In this document: positions 17,160 through 28,351 of the stretch, in pieces
Position numbering within the stretch: the first letter of the stretch is position 1
How the letters are laid out: every line of letters starts with the position of its first letter
Source: Chloroflexota bacterium
GTDB taxonomy: Bacteria; Chloroflexota; Dehalococcoidia; Lucifugimonadales; Lucifugimonadaceae
Direction: 5' to 3'
DNA length: 64,000 nt
Assembly (NCBI GenBank): GCA_027624075.1
Contig: JAQBUH010000003.1
Location: 88,569 to 152,568 of the forward strand
Made by a program: the position numbers and the translations under genes
Notes under the pieces: generated by a model
Told to the model about the DNA's origin: nothing
What the model saw: the letters and a program-made list of their open reading frames with translations, nothing else
Databases searched by the model: none

Positions 17160-18788
17160 ATGGAAACATCTGACACGGACATACCTGCGCCCGTAGACCA
17201 GCCCGGAGACCAGCCCGGAGTTCAAGTGGACGACGAGCGCGAGCAGCTTGCTGGCGAGCGGCGTCTCATTCACGACAGGCTGGCAAAGATCGAGGCGCTG
17301 CGAGCGCGTGGAATCGACCCTTACCCGCGCAGCTTCCACAGGACGCACCTTGCGGCTGAGGCGATAGCGCTGCTTGAGGCGCTTGAGGCGCTTGAGGCGC
17401 TTGAGGCCGCTGGGGCCGCCGGGGCCGCCGATGCAACGGCAGGGGAGACGGGCGATCACTCCCGGACCGAGCCGGTAACGGTGGCTGGCAGGATCATGGC
17501 GCGTCGCGGCATGGGCAAGGCTTCTTTCATCGACCTCAAGGACGGCTCCGGCCGGATCCAGCTCTTCGCCAGGCAGAACATGCTCGGTGATGACTTTGAA
17601 CTACTCGAACTGCTCGATCTCGGAGACATTGTCGGCGCCAGCGGCCCGGTCATCAGGACGCGCAAAGGCGAGCCGAGCATCGAAGTGACCTCTGTGACCG
17701 TGTTGACGAAGGCCATCAGGCCGTTGCCGGACAAGTGGGCAGGCCTACAGGACATCGAGGCGAGGACCCGCCAACGCTATCTCGACCTGATCTCGAACGA
17801 GTGGGCTATGCGGAACGCACGCCTGCGCCCGGCGATCGTCGCGTCCATCCGCAAGTTCATGCATGCGCGTGGGTTCGTAGAGGTGGAGACGCCGGTGCTT
17901 GTGGCTGTGGCCGCAGGAGCGTCCGCAAAGCCGTTCAGAACGCACCACAACAGCCTGAACCGTGACCTGTACCTGCGAATTGCGACGGAGCTGCCGCTTA
18001 AAAAGCTGCTTGTTGGTGGAATGGAGAAGGTGTTCGAGATCGGCCGCCTCTTCCGCAACGAGGGAGTCGACCATGACCACAACCCGGAGTTCACGACGAT
18101 GGAGAGCTACGAGGCGTACACCGACTATAAAGGCGTGATGGAGATGGTGGAGCAGCTTGTCTCCACCGTTGCGGTTGATGTGACCGGGTCCATGACCCTT
18201 GCCCCGTCAGGAGAGGGCGGAGTAGAGATCGACCTGACGCCGCCGTGGCCAAGGCTCGACCTGCGAGAGACGATCATCAAAGAGACGGGGATCGATTTTG
18301 CCGTGTGCAATGACGTGGAGTCGCTTTCGCAGGCTATGCGGGAGCGCGGCATCCATGTCGAGCAGGGCCTGTCGTGGGGCAGGCTGCTGGACAAAGTGAT
18401 CTCCGCGTCAGTCGAGCCAAAACTCATACAGCCTGCGTTCCTGGTCGACTACCCTGTCGAGATGTCACCGCTTGCGAAGCGGAAGCCGGGAAGCGACGGA
18501 ATAGTGGAGCGGTTCGAGGCGTTTGTGCTGGGGAGCGAGATGGCCAACGCCTTCAGCGAGTTGAACGACCCGGTCGATCAGCGGGCGCGTTTCGAGGAGC
18601 AGGAAAAGCTGCGCACGGAGTTCTCGGACGATGAGACCGACCGGCTTGACGAGGACTTTCTGACTGCGATCGAACACGGGATGCCGCCCGCCGGTGGTCT
18701 CGGGATTGGTATCGACCGGCTGACGATGTTGATCGCCCGTGAAGAGTCGATTCGCGAGGTCATTCTCTTTCCACAGCTCAGGACCTGA
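17160..18788 (+). CDS. lysS: Lysyl-tRNA synthetase, class II
   Basis: RGIDPYPRSFHRTH; GRIMARRGMGKASFIDLKDGSGRIQLF; FEIGRLFRNEGVDHDHNPEFTTMESYEAY; GGLGIGIDRLTML. Confidence 0.96.
   Translation: METSDTDIPAPVDQPGDQPGVQVDDEREQLAGERRLIHDRLAKIEALRARGIDPYPRSFHRTHLAAEAIALLEALEALEALEAAGAAGAADATAGETGDHSRTEPVTVAGRIMARRGMGKASFIDLKDGSGRIQLFARQNMLGDDFELLELLDLGDIVGASGPVIRTRKGEPSIEVTSVTVLTKAIRPLPDKWAGLQDIEARTRQRYLDLISNEWAMRNARLRPAIVASIRKFMHARGFVEVETPVLVAVAAGASAKPFRTHHNSLNRDLYLRIATELPLKKLLVGGMEKVFEIGRLFRNEGVDHDHNPEFTTMESYEAYTDYKGVMEMVEQLVSTVAVDVTGSMTLAPSGEGGVEIDLTPPWPRLDLRETIIKETGIDFAVCNDVESLSQAMRERGIHVEQGLSWGRLLDKVISASVEPKLIQPAFLVDYPVEMSPLAKRKPGSDGIVERFEAFVLGSEMANAFSELNDPVDQRARFEEQEKLRTEFSDDETDRLDEDFLTAIEHGMPPAGGLGIGIDRLTMLIAREESIREVILFPQLRT
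17372..17407 (+). repeat. 4 x 9-bp perfect tandem repeat (GCTTGAGGC) inside lysS
   Basis: Read directly; encodes (LEA)n between the N-terminal helix and the OB fold. Confidence 0.95.
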
Positions 18789-18861
18789 GCGAACCCAGTT
18801 GCCATGCTGGCCTGCCCGGCGTGGGCTGGAAGCCGGCCAGCAAGTAAGCCAGCGAAAAACC

Positions 18862-20139
18862 ATGCTTGATCTCACCGAAATCGTCAGGAACACAGAGCGC
18901 GTGCGTGCCGCGCTTTTACGCCGTGGGGAGCAGGACCCGCCCCTCGACCGCATCGTTGAACTGGACACGGAGCGCCGGAGGCTGATCGCCGGGGCTGACA
19001 CGGACCGTGCGACGCGCAACACCGTTAGCAAGCGCATCGGTGATGAGAAGCGCAAGCCGTCGCCTGAAGAGATTGCCGAGATGCGGCAGACCAACGACCG
19101 CATCAAAGCCGCCGAGCAGTCGCTGGATTCGATACAGCAGGAGATTCACGGACTGCTGATGCCTCTGCCCAACCTGCCGCTTGCAGACGTCCCGGACGGG
19201 CATGACGAATCCGGCAATGTCGTCGTCCGCACTTATGGCGAGAAGACAGGTATTCCAGGCGGTCAGGCCCACTGGGACCTGGCGCCTGCGCTGGGAATCC
19301 TTGACATGGAGGCAGGCGCGTCTATCTCAGGCGCACGCTTCTATGTGATGAAAGGCAAGGGCGCTCGCCTCAGCCGGGCGCTGGCCTCGTGGATGCTCGA
19401 CACGCACTCGAACGAGTTCGGGTACACGGAGATTGAGCCGCCGTTGCTCGTGCGCGGCGAGACGATGACAGGCTCAGGCAACCTGCCGAAGTTCAAGGAC
19501 AACCTGTATCGCGACGATGAGTCTGACCTGTGGCTTGTGCCGACGGCGGAGGTGGCGCTGAACGGACTGCACCAGGGCAAGATCATCGAGGCTGACACAT
19601 TGCCGCTCAAGTACGTGGCTCAGACGCCGTGCTTCCGCAAAGAGCACACTGCGGCGGGTAGAGATGTGCGCGGGATCAAACGCGTCCACCAGTTCGAAAA
19701 GGTGGAGATGTTCAGGTACGTAGAGCCGGAAGGGTCTGAGGAGGCGCTGGAAGAGATGCTGGAGCAGGCGCGGACCCTGTGCGAGCGGTTGGGGCTGGCG
19801 CACCGCGTTCTCAAGCTGTGCGCCGGGGATATCGGGTTCCAGTCGGCCAAGACCTTCGACATCGAGGTGTGGGCTCCCGGATCAGGTGAGTGGCTCGAGG
19901 TGTCCTCGATCTCAACATGTGTCGAGTTCCAGGCAAGACGGAACAACACGCGCTACCGGCCGGCGCACGGTGAGCAGGTCCGAATGCCTCACACGCTGAA
20001 CGGCTCCGGGCTGGCGATCCCCAGGGTGTGGATCGCGGTCATAGAGAACGGGCAGCAACCGGACGGCTCGGTTGTGATCCCCGAGGTGCTCAGGCCGTAC
20101 ACCGGGTTTGACCGCATCGATCCGCCCATAAAGGCCTGA
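18862..20139 (+). CDS. serS: Seryl-tRNA synthetase
   Basis: MLDLTEIVRNTERVRAALLRRGE; class II motifs FRKEHTAAGRDVRGIKRVHQFEKVEMF; GSGLAIPRVWIAVIENGQ. Confidence 0.96.
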   Translation: MLDLTEIVRNTERVRAALLRRGEQDPPLDRIVELDTERRRLIAGADTDRATRNTVSKRIGDEKRKPSPEEIAEMRQTNDRIKAAEQSLDSIQQEIHGLLMPLPNLPLADVPDGHDESGNVVVRTYGEKTGIPGGQAHWDLAPALGILDMEAGASISGARFYVMKGKGARLSRALASWMLDTHSNEFGYTEIEPPLLVRGETMTGSGNLPKFKDNLYRDDESDLWLVPTAEVALNGLHQGKIIEADTLPLKYVAQTPCFRKEHTAAGRDVRGIKRVHQFEKVEMFRYVEPEGSEEALEEMLEQARTLCERLGLAHRVLKLCAGDIGFQSAKTFDIEVWAPGSGEWLEVSSISTCVEFQARRNNTRYRPAHGEQVRMPHTLNGSGLAIPRVWIAVIENGQQPDGSVVIPEVLRPYTGFDRIDPPIKA

Positions 20140-20153
20140 GATAAAAGGTCTGA

Positions 20154-21233
20154 TCAGCCTTCCGGGTAGACGGCGGCCCGCGCGTACTGGCTCGGCCAGT
20201 AGTCGATACGGTCGCCGAGCTCGGCTGCGGCTTGAAGCGGCCAGTACGGGTTCCGCAGCAGCTCGCGTCCCATGAAGATGGCGTCTGCCTGGCCGTCCTG
20301 GAGAATATCCTCCGCCTGCCTCGGCTTCGTGATCATGCCAACTGCGCCGGTTGCGATCTGTGCCTGCTCCCTGATCGCGGCTGCGAACGGGACCTGGTAT
20401 CCGGTGAACGGCGTGAAGGTCTGCAAAGGCGAGTTACCGCCTGACGACGTGTCGATCAGGTCCACTCCGGCGTCCCTCAGCCAGCCGCAGAAGCGGATCG
20501 CGTCGTCCAGGTCCCAGCCGCCGTCTACGTACTCGGTGGCAGAGATCCGGACAAACAGAGGAAGATGGGCGGGCCAGGCGTCACGCACCGCCCTGGCGAC
20601 CTGCAGAGGGAACCGTGCACGGCTCTCCAGACTGCCGCCGTATTCGTCCTCCCTGTTGTTTGAGAGCGGCGACAGGAACTCGTGTGCGAGGTAGCCGTGT
20701 GCGAAGTGGAGTTCCACGACATCGAACCCGGCAGCCAGCGCGCGTTTAGCCGCAGCCGCCCACGCCTCAACGAGCTGCTCGATCTCGCCTGTGGACAGAG
20801 GCCGCGGCACGGCGAGATCTTCACTGAACGGCAGAGCAGACGGCCCGACAGGCTGCCAGCCGCCGTCATCCGGAGAAATCAGCCTCCCGCCATTCCACGG
20901 CTGCGCGGTCGATGCCTTCCTTCCAGCATGCGCAAGCTGCATCGCGGGCGTCGCTCCCTGCGACCGGATGAAGTTGGTGACCGGCCTGAACGCCTCTGCC
21001 TGGTGATCGTTCCAGATGCCTGTATCCCACGGGCTGATCCGCCCTTCGGGGCTGACCGCAGTCGCCTCCGTCATCACCAGTCCCGCGCCTCCGGACGCAC
21101 GCGTCCCCAGGTGCACGGTGTGCCACTGCGTCGGCGCGCCGTCTTCGGCCGAGTACTGGCACATCGGCGCGACGAACAGCCTGTTACGGATTTCGAGGTC
21201 ACGGAGCTTGATGGGCGAAAACAGCTTGCTGAT
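20154..21233 (-). CDS. NADH:flavin oxidoreductase, Old Yellow Enzyme (YqjM-like) family; probable non-canonical ATC start
   Basis: SKLFSPIKLRDLEIRNRLFVAPMCQYSAEDGAPTQWHTVHLG...; the ORF track starts at the internal Met of APMCQYS (21164). Confidence 0.85.
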   Translation of the reverse strand: MSKLFSPIKLRDLEIRNRLFVAPMCQYSAEDGAPTQWHTVHLGTRASGGAGLVMTEATAVSPEGRISPWDTGIWNDHQAEAFRPVTNFIRSQGATPAMQLAHAGRKASTAQPWNGGRLISPDDGGWQPVGPSALPFSEDLAVPRPLSTGEIEQLVEAWAAAAKRALAAGFDVVELHFAHGYLAHEFLSPLSNNREDEYGGSLESRARFPLQVARAVRDAWPAHLPLFVRISATEYVDGGWDLDDAIRFCGWLRDAGVDLIDTSSGGNSPLQTFTPFTGYQVPFAAAIREQAQIATGAVGMITKPRQAEDILQDGQADAIFMGRELLRNPYWPLQAAAELGDRIDYWPSQYARAAVYPEG

Positions 21234-21358
21234 GTCGAGTTCCTTTCGTCTGCTGAACGGCGTGACGTTCGCATGCGCCTGGGCCTGCCCTGCGCGTACA
21301 GGGTCGAGAAGATACCGTTTAGCTGTGAAGCGCTATGTGGCGCCGGTCCAGGGCGATG

Positions 21359-23446
21359 TTAACTCGCACCGGGACCGGCCGGTGCGGCCGCGTCCGGTCC
21401 GCTCAAGCCCTGTCTGTCAGCGAAGCTGATCGCGTAGCTGAGCGATCCCGAGACGTCTGTGGAGATCACGCTCACCGCCACAATGACCTGCTCTCCGGAC
21501 TCCGGCCCGCGCACGGTTACCTGCATAGTGCCATCGCTTGCGACGGGCAAACGTTCCACTGCAGACTCGCCGCCGCTGGCGTCACGGATCACCTGGACCA
21601 GGTATTCGACCGGCCGACGGTCGTTGATCAGGGCGAAGCCATCACTGGTCCAACCGCCGGAGTCGGTGCTGTCGTCTGCCCATCCGATCTCAGCTATCGC
21701 GAAGTCGTCGAAGCATGCGCCCCTGCCGTGGATCGCGTCGTCCGTGATGTACTCGAGCCGCAGGAGAATTTCAGAGCCGGCGAACCGTGTCAGGTCAGCC
21801 ACGTCGCGTACCCAGTTTTCACCGCCGCTGGCGCTATCGCCGGTGAGCCCTGGACCGAACGCGGTGCCGTTCGGGTTTCTGAGTGAAGAGCGGTCCGTGA
21901 GAGAGATCTCCCATGTAGAGCCGCCATCCGTGGATACCGTGACGTACGCATAGTCCCAGTCCTCCTCGATGGAGTACCAGGCCCAGAACTCGAAGCTGGC
22001 CGTCTCAACGTCACGCAGATCGACAGCGCGCGTCAGCGTCGTGTCGATAGAGTCTCCCGCGTTGGTCCACCAGCACGTCTCCCCGGAGTGAGGCTCGGCG
22101 GGGAACACCCTGCCGGCCGGCTCACCCCGGAACCCGATAGCTATTTCGCCGTCGGCCTCCTGGAGCGTGTAGTAGTTCGTGCCGAACGGCCGGACCGAGT
22201 CGCTCACCGTTTCCGGCAACTGCACAGAGGCCGTCCTGGGCCGGTTGGTGTCCCTGTCAGGGTAGGAAAACGCTCCTGACGGATCGTCGACGTAGTTGGC
22301 GACGACCCAGTCGGCGAAGATCCCGGCGGCCGTTGCGCCGTACCCGGACTCGCTCATCACAGCGTCTATCGAGTCGATGCCGTCCGCAGGGTGTTCGACG
22401 ATAGCGCGCAGCGTCTCGCCGCCGCCGTAGTGGGCATAGATGTACTCGAAGAACAGCCCCGCCGCGCCGTAGTTTGGAGACGCATCGAAGATCTCAGGCT
22501 CCCACTGCACGAGCGACGTGTTCGGCTTTCGCAGGAACGATGCGATCGAGCCGGGAGGGAATCCTGCCAGGCCAGAAGCCACCTCTGACATGCCTTCATT
22601 GACCCATGACTCTTCGCTCTCGTCCGCGGCCCAGTGGATCGCGTGTTGAAGCTCGTGCGCGATGGTGCTCAGGTATCCGGCGCCTCCGAGTGTGAGGGAA
22701 TCTGACGAGATGTAGATCACCTCACGCTGGTTGCTGTCCGGCTGGACCTGCACGGGGTATTCATCGATGCCGCTGAAGTAACCGGCGACGCCGGACCTCA
22801 GTCTGCCGTGAAATATGACGATTCGCGGATCGCCGTCTACTCCGGGGCTCCACACATCACCAAGCGTTGTGCTGACGCTGGGCCAGATGGTGGACTCGAA
22901 CTCGATGGCTGCCTGCTGAAGGCGGCCCTGGTCTGGCGCCGAGCCATCTTCAAACACCCAGTAAGCGTGTTCCGAGACGAGGCGCACCTCGGAGTTGACG
23001 GTGACGTGACCCTCGTCCCTGCTTACTCGCCACGAGAGCCTGTCTCCCTGCTGGAGTTCCGGCGGGACCGGTGAGGCGAAGCGCGGGACCGGGCCGGTGC
23101 TGTGCAGTGTGAGTCTGCGTGCCAGTTCGTAGAGATCACGTTCGGGCGGCACGGGGATGATACCGATCAGCGGGTCAGGCGCCAGGTCAGGCAGCGCAAT
23201 TCTTGGCGTTGAGACGGCAGACGCCGTTGGCGCCGCTGTGGCCGAGGCTGTTGGGCTGGCGGTTGCAGATGGCGTTGCAACGGGGCTCGTCACCCTCGTC
23301 GCCTCAATGGCGCGTTCGCCGCCGTCTGAGGCTGTGCATGACGCGATCAGCGCCATGAGCGTGAGCAGCGCGGGGATGATGACCGGGGACAGGTTGCGTC
23401 TGCCTGGCGCCATATTTTCCGTGGTCCTTGGAGTTAAGCGGCGCAC
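21359..23446 (-). CDS. Secreted zinc metalloprotease, immune inhibitor A/M6-like
   Basis: Signal/lipobox-like LIASCTAS; STIAHELQHAIHWAADESEESWVNEGMSEVAS (HExxH plus downstream E). Confidence 0.7.
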   Translation of the reverse strand: MRRLTPRTTENMAPGRRNLSPVIIPALLTLMALIASCTASDGGERAIEATRVTSPVATPSATASPTASATAAPTASAVSTPRIALPDLAPDPLIGIIPVPPERDLYELARRLTLHSTGPVPRFASPVPPELQQGDRLSWRVSRDEGHVTVNSEVRLVSEHAYWVFEDGSAPDQGRLQQAAIEFESTIWPSVSTTLGDVWSPGVDGDPRIVIFHGRLRSGVAGYFSGIDEYPVQVQPDSNQREVIYISSDSLTLGGAGYLSTIAHELQHAIHWAADESEESWVNEGMSEVASGLAGFPPGSIASFLRKPNTSLVQWEPEIFDASPNYGAAGLFFEYIYAHYGGGETLRAIVEHPADGIDSIDAVMSESGYGATAAGIFADWVVANYVDDPSGAFSYPDRDTNRPRTASVQLPETVSDSVRPFGTNYYTLQEADGEIAIGFRGEPAGRVFPAEPHSGETCWWTNAGDSIDTTLTRAVDLRDVETASFEFWAWYSIEEDWDYAYVTVSTDGGSTWEISLTDRSSLRNPNGTAFGPGLTGDSASGGENWVRDVADLTRFAGSEILLRLEYITDDAIHGRGACFDDFAIAEIGWADDSTDSGGWTSDGFALINDRRPVEYLVQVIRDASGGESAVERLPVASDGTMQVTVRGPESGEQVIVAVSVISTDVSGSLSYAISFADRQGLSGPDAAAPAGPGAS

Positions 23447-23449
23447 TAA

Positions 23450-24085
23450 CTAGTTGTTGAACCGGTTCATGGCGCTTTCCAGGCCATCAAGTATCGCTGT
23501 CTCCGCGGCATCTGCGGCGCGAGTGGCCGCGTTCCTCACGACCTCACGCTCCTTCGGGGACATCCGCCCCAGCACGTAGTCGATCTGCTCACCGGAGCCG
23601 GCAGGGCGGCCGACGCCGATGCGTATCCGTGCGAACTCTTCGGTTGCGAGCGTTGCGATGATCGATTTCATGCCGTTGTGTCCACCCGCGCCACCCTGCT
23701 TACGAATACGTACTGTTCCGGGCTCAAGGTTCAGGTCATCATAGATTACGATCAGGCGGTCAGCCGTGACATGGTGCTTTCGCATCAGGTGACGCATTGC
23801 GTCACCGCTTCGGTTCACGTAGGTCAGCGGACGGGCGAGCAATACGCGCTTTCCGCCAGGCTCGATTTCGGAAACCTCCGAACTTGCGCCTGACGCCTTG
23901 AACTTGCCGCCGCCTCGGGCTGCCAGGTCATCAAGCGACCACCACCCAACGTTGTGCCTGGTGTCCCGGTACTTCGGGCCTGGGTTGCCGAGGCCGGCCA
24001 CGAGCCACTCGACGGGCTTGCGCGCGCCGCCGGAGCCGCGTGGAAACAGCTTGTGTATGAGGCTAGACGCGTCCAAGTCAGTCAT
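23450..24085 (-). CDS. pth: Peptidyl-tRNA hydrolase
   Basis: LVAGLGNPGPKYRDTRHNVGWWSLDDLA; TYVNRSGDAMRHLM; VIYDDLNLEPGTVRIRKQGGAGGHNGMKSI. Confidence 0.97.
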   Translation of the reverse strand: MTDLDASSLIHKLFPRGSGGARKPVEWLVAGLGNPGPKYRDTRHNVGWWSLDDLAARGGGKFKASGASSEVSEIEPGGKRVLLARPLTYVNRSGDAMRHLMRKHHVTADRLIVIYDDLNLEPGTVRIRKQGGAGGHNGMKSIIATLATEEFARIRIGVGRPAGSGEQIDYVLGRMSPKEREVVRNAATRAADAAETAILDGLESAMNRFNN

Positions 24086-26096
24086 TCCCGCCAGGCGAGT
24101 CGTTGGATGGCGAACCGCTGGCGAACCTCTTCAGGAACCTCATCACGCCGTCATCGAGGACGTGCGAGATCGCGGTCAGGTCGGCGATGGAGTTCATGTG
24201 TATCAGCTTACGCAGTTCGTCCTCACGCTGTCCTGAGAGCACGCGGGAGACGGCAATGTCGCTCAGCCGGACACTGCAGGCTTGAAGCATCTCCTCGATC
24301 TGGGCGATCCGGGCCTCGACCTCGTCCTCATCGCTGAGCGAGCCCATCCTCACTCCGCAGTCGCCACAGTAAGGCCGGTCTTGCAGCGCCAACTCATCCT
24401 CGCGTTTAGCGCAAGGCTCTACGCTCTCCTTCAGTTCTTCCCACAGCGCTGGGAAATCCGGGTCAAGGATGCCATCCAGCTCCTGGATAGTCGTCAGTTT
24501 CCGGACCGCCACCTGCTGGAGGTCTGCCCGTCTGATCCGCCTGGCAAGCTCCAGGTCTGCGCTCCTGCGTTGGGCATGGTGGGACCTGTAGACACCTGTA
24601 TAGCGGCGCTTCCACTGTTGGAAATCGTGGAACACGGGCGCTGCGGGAGTGCGGTTCGCCAGGATATCCAGCACATCGAGCCTTGCAATGAGTAGTTCGC
24701 CGTCTGTTGCAAGGGCCTGATCGGCTCGACCGAAGTCAGCCGATATGACGTAGTCCCTGGCTGCCTGAACGTCCACAACATCCTCGCAGAGTGTGCGAAG
24801 GCGGGACGATTCGGTCACCGCACGGGTGAATTCTGCCGCATCTGGAAAGGCCTTAACCGCGGCGGCGTAGAACGCCTGCCAGCCTGATTCCCCCAGCACC
24901 GGCATCAGGCGCCTCATCGTCTGGACTGACGGTAGCGACTCGGCGGCTGAGCCCAACACCGAGTTGAGCGTGTGCAGGGTCAGGGCGTTTCGAGACTCTA
25001 ACGTCTCTATAACCTGTTTCAGTTGCGTTTCGATCTGTGAATCGGGGGTGCCGTTTGCGATCGGTGTGGCAGGCGGAAGCAGGGTCCGGATGTACGGCAG
25101 AGCCGAGTTCCAATCCCCGGTCTGCCGGTCACTCAGCCAGTCGATGACATAGATGCGGTCCGGGTCATGCGTTGCGGCGCTGAGAGAGTGGCTGTCGATT
25201 CGCAGGTTGCTGGCCGTGCAGGCTATTAGGAGCGCAATCTCTCCGTTCTGTATGCGGATGAACGCCGCCACCAGGATGGACGCGAGGCCCGGTGGGAGAC
25301 GGTGGCGCCGGAGCAACAGGGCTCGCAGAGCATCGCCATCGGCCGCGCCGTTCTTTCCGTCAGCCAGCGACCGGACCGCCTCAATGATCTGATCGAGACC
25401 TGCGCCAGAGGCCACTTGCAGGCGCCTGTCCAGATCGGCGTGCCAGGTAAGATCGCCGCTACTCGAAATGCGTGAGAAAAGAACCCTGGGGGGCGACACA
25501 TCCAGCTCGAAGCCGGCCTCACCGGTGTGGGTGAACATGCCTGCCGCAAGTGCCTCGACCCAGGTGGCAGAGTCGTCTCCGATGAAGATAGCGTCGCTTG
25601 TGATCGCCGCCTCGTTTTCGGACGAAGTCACGATCTGCCCGAGCCGCCACCGTTCGGCGAGCAGGCCTGCGATGCTGCGTTGCGCGTCTGACGCCTTCCC
25701 GACCAGCGACGAGGCAAGTGCCTGCAGCCCTGAGTCGGTGGACGTGACATAGCGCTCACGAATCTCGTTCAGCCTTCCGATCTCTCGGCTGAGTTGCGCG
25801 AACTCTTCCGATCCGTTGCCGGGCTTACCGCGGCCCGGCACTGCGATTGCGATGTGCCTGTCTGTGACATCGGTACGGTCAACTCGTTGAGCTTCGGAGA
25901 GCAGCACGAGCCGGAACATGACCCGTTCCGGCAGTAGAGCGCCAAACCAGGGCTGCCAGAGATCGGCGAAGATCACCTCGCCAGGATAGTCAAAGCCGTT
26001 GATGGTGACCGAAACAGGCTGCGGCCTGTCCACAAACGCTCGTGCCAGCGATATGCCGTCCCTGTCCGGGATTGCGGTCGACGCCGAGTAGGCCAT
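24078..26096 (-). CDS. Large protein of unknown function with C-terminal CxxC element
   Basis: 672-aa uninterrupted ORF overlapping the pth start by 8 bp; CAKREDELALQDRPYCGDCGVRMG near the C-terminus; no P-loop seen. Confidence 0.75.
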   Translation of the reverse strand: MAYSASTAIPDRDGISLARAFVDRPQPVSVTINGFDYPGEVIFADLWQPWFGALLPERVMFRLVLLSEAQRVDRTDVTDRHIAIAVPGRGKPGNGSEEFAQLSREIGRLNEIRERYVTSTDSGLQALASSLVGKASDAQRSIAGLLAERWRLGQIVTSSENEAAITSDAIFIGDDSATWVEALAAGMFTHTGEAGFELDVSPPRVLFSRISSSGDLTWHADLDRRLQVASGAGLDQIIEAVRSLADGKNGAADGDALRALLLRRHRLPPGLASILVAAFIRIQNGEIALLIACTASNLRIDSHSLSAATHDPDRIYVIDWLSDRQTGDWNSALPYIRTLLPPATPIANGTPDSQIETQLKQVIETLESRNALTLHTLNSVLGSAAESLPSVQTMRRLMPVLGESGWQAFYAAAVKAFPDAAEFTRAVTESSRLRTLCEDVVDVQAARDYVISADFGRADQALATDGELLIARLDVLDILANRTPAAPVFHDFQQWKRRYTGVYRSHHAQRRSADLELARRIRRADLQQVAVRKLTTIQELDGILDPDFPALWEELKESVEPCAKREDELALQDRPYCGDCGVRMGSLSDEDEVEARIAQIEEMLQACSVRLSDIAVSRVLSGQREDELRKLIHMNSIADLTAISHVLDDGVMRFLKRFASGSPSNDSPGGND

Positions 26097-26125
26097 CTTG
26101 TTCTCCGTCCTTACCGGACAGCGGC

Positions 26126-28243
<2,118 letters not shown>

Positions 28244-28351
28244 TCACCGCCGCAGAACCGGCCGGGAGATATACTCACTCTCATTGACAGACACTGGCCC
28301 GGCGACTCTTGCGCCGGGCACTTTCACCGCCAAGTTGCACAGGCCTGAGCC

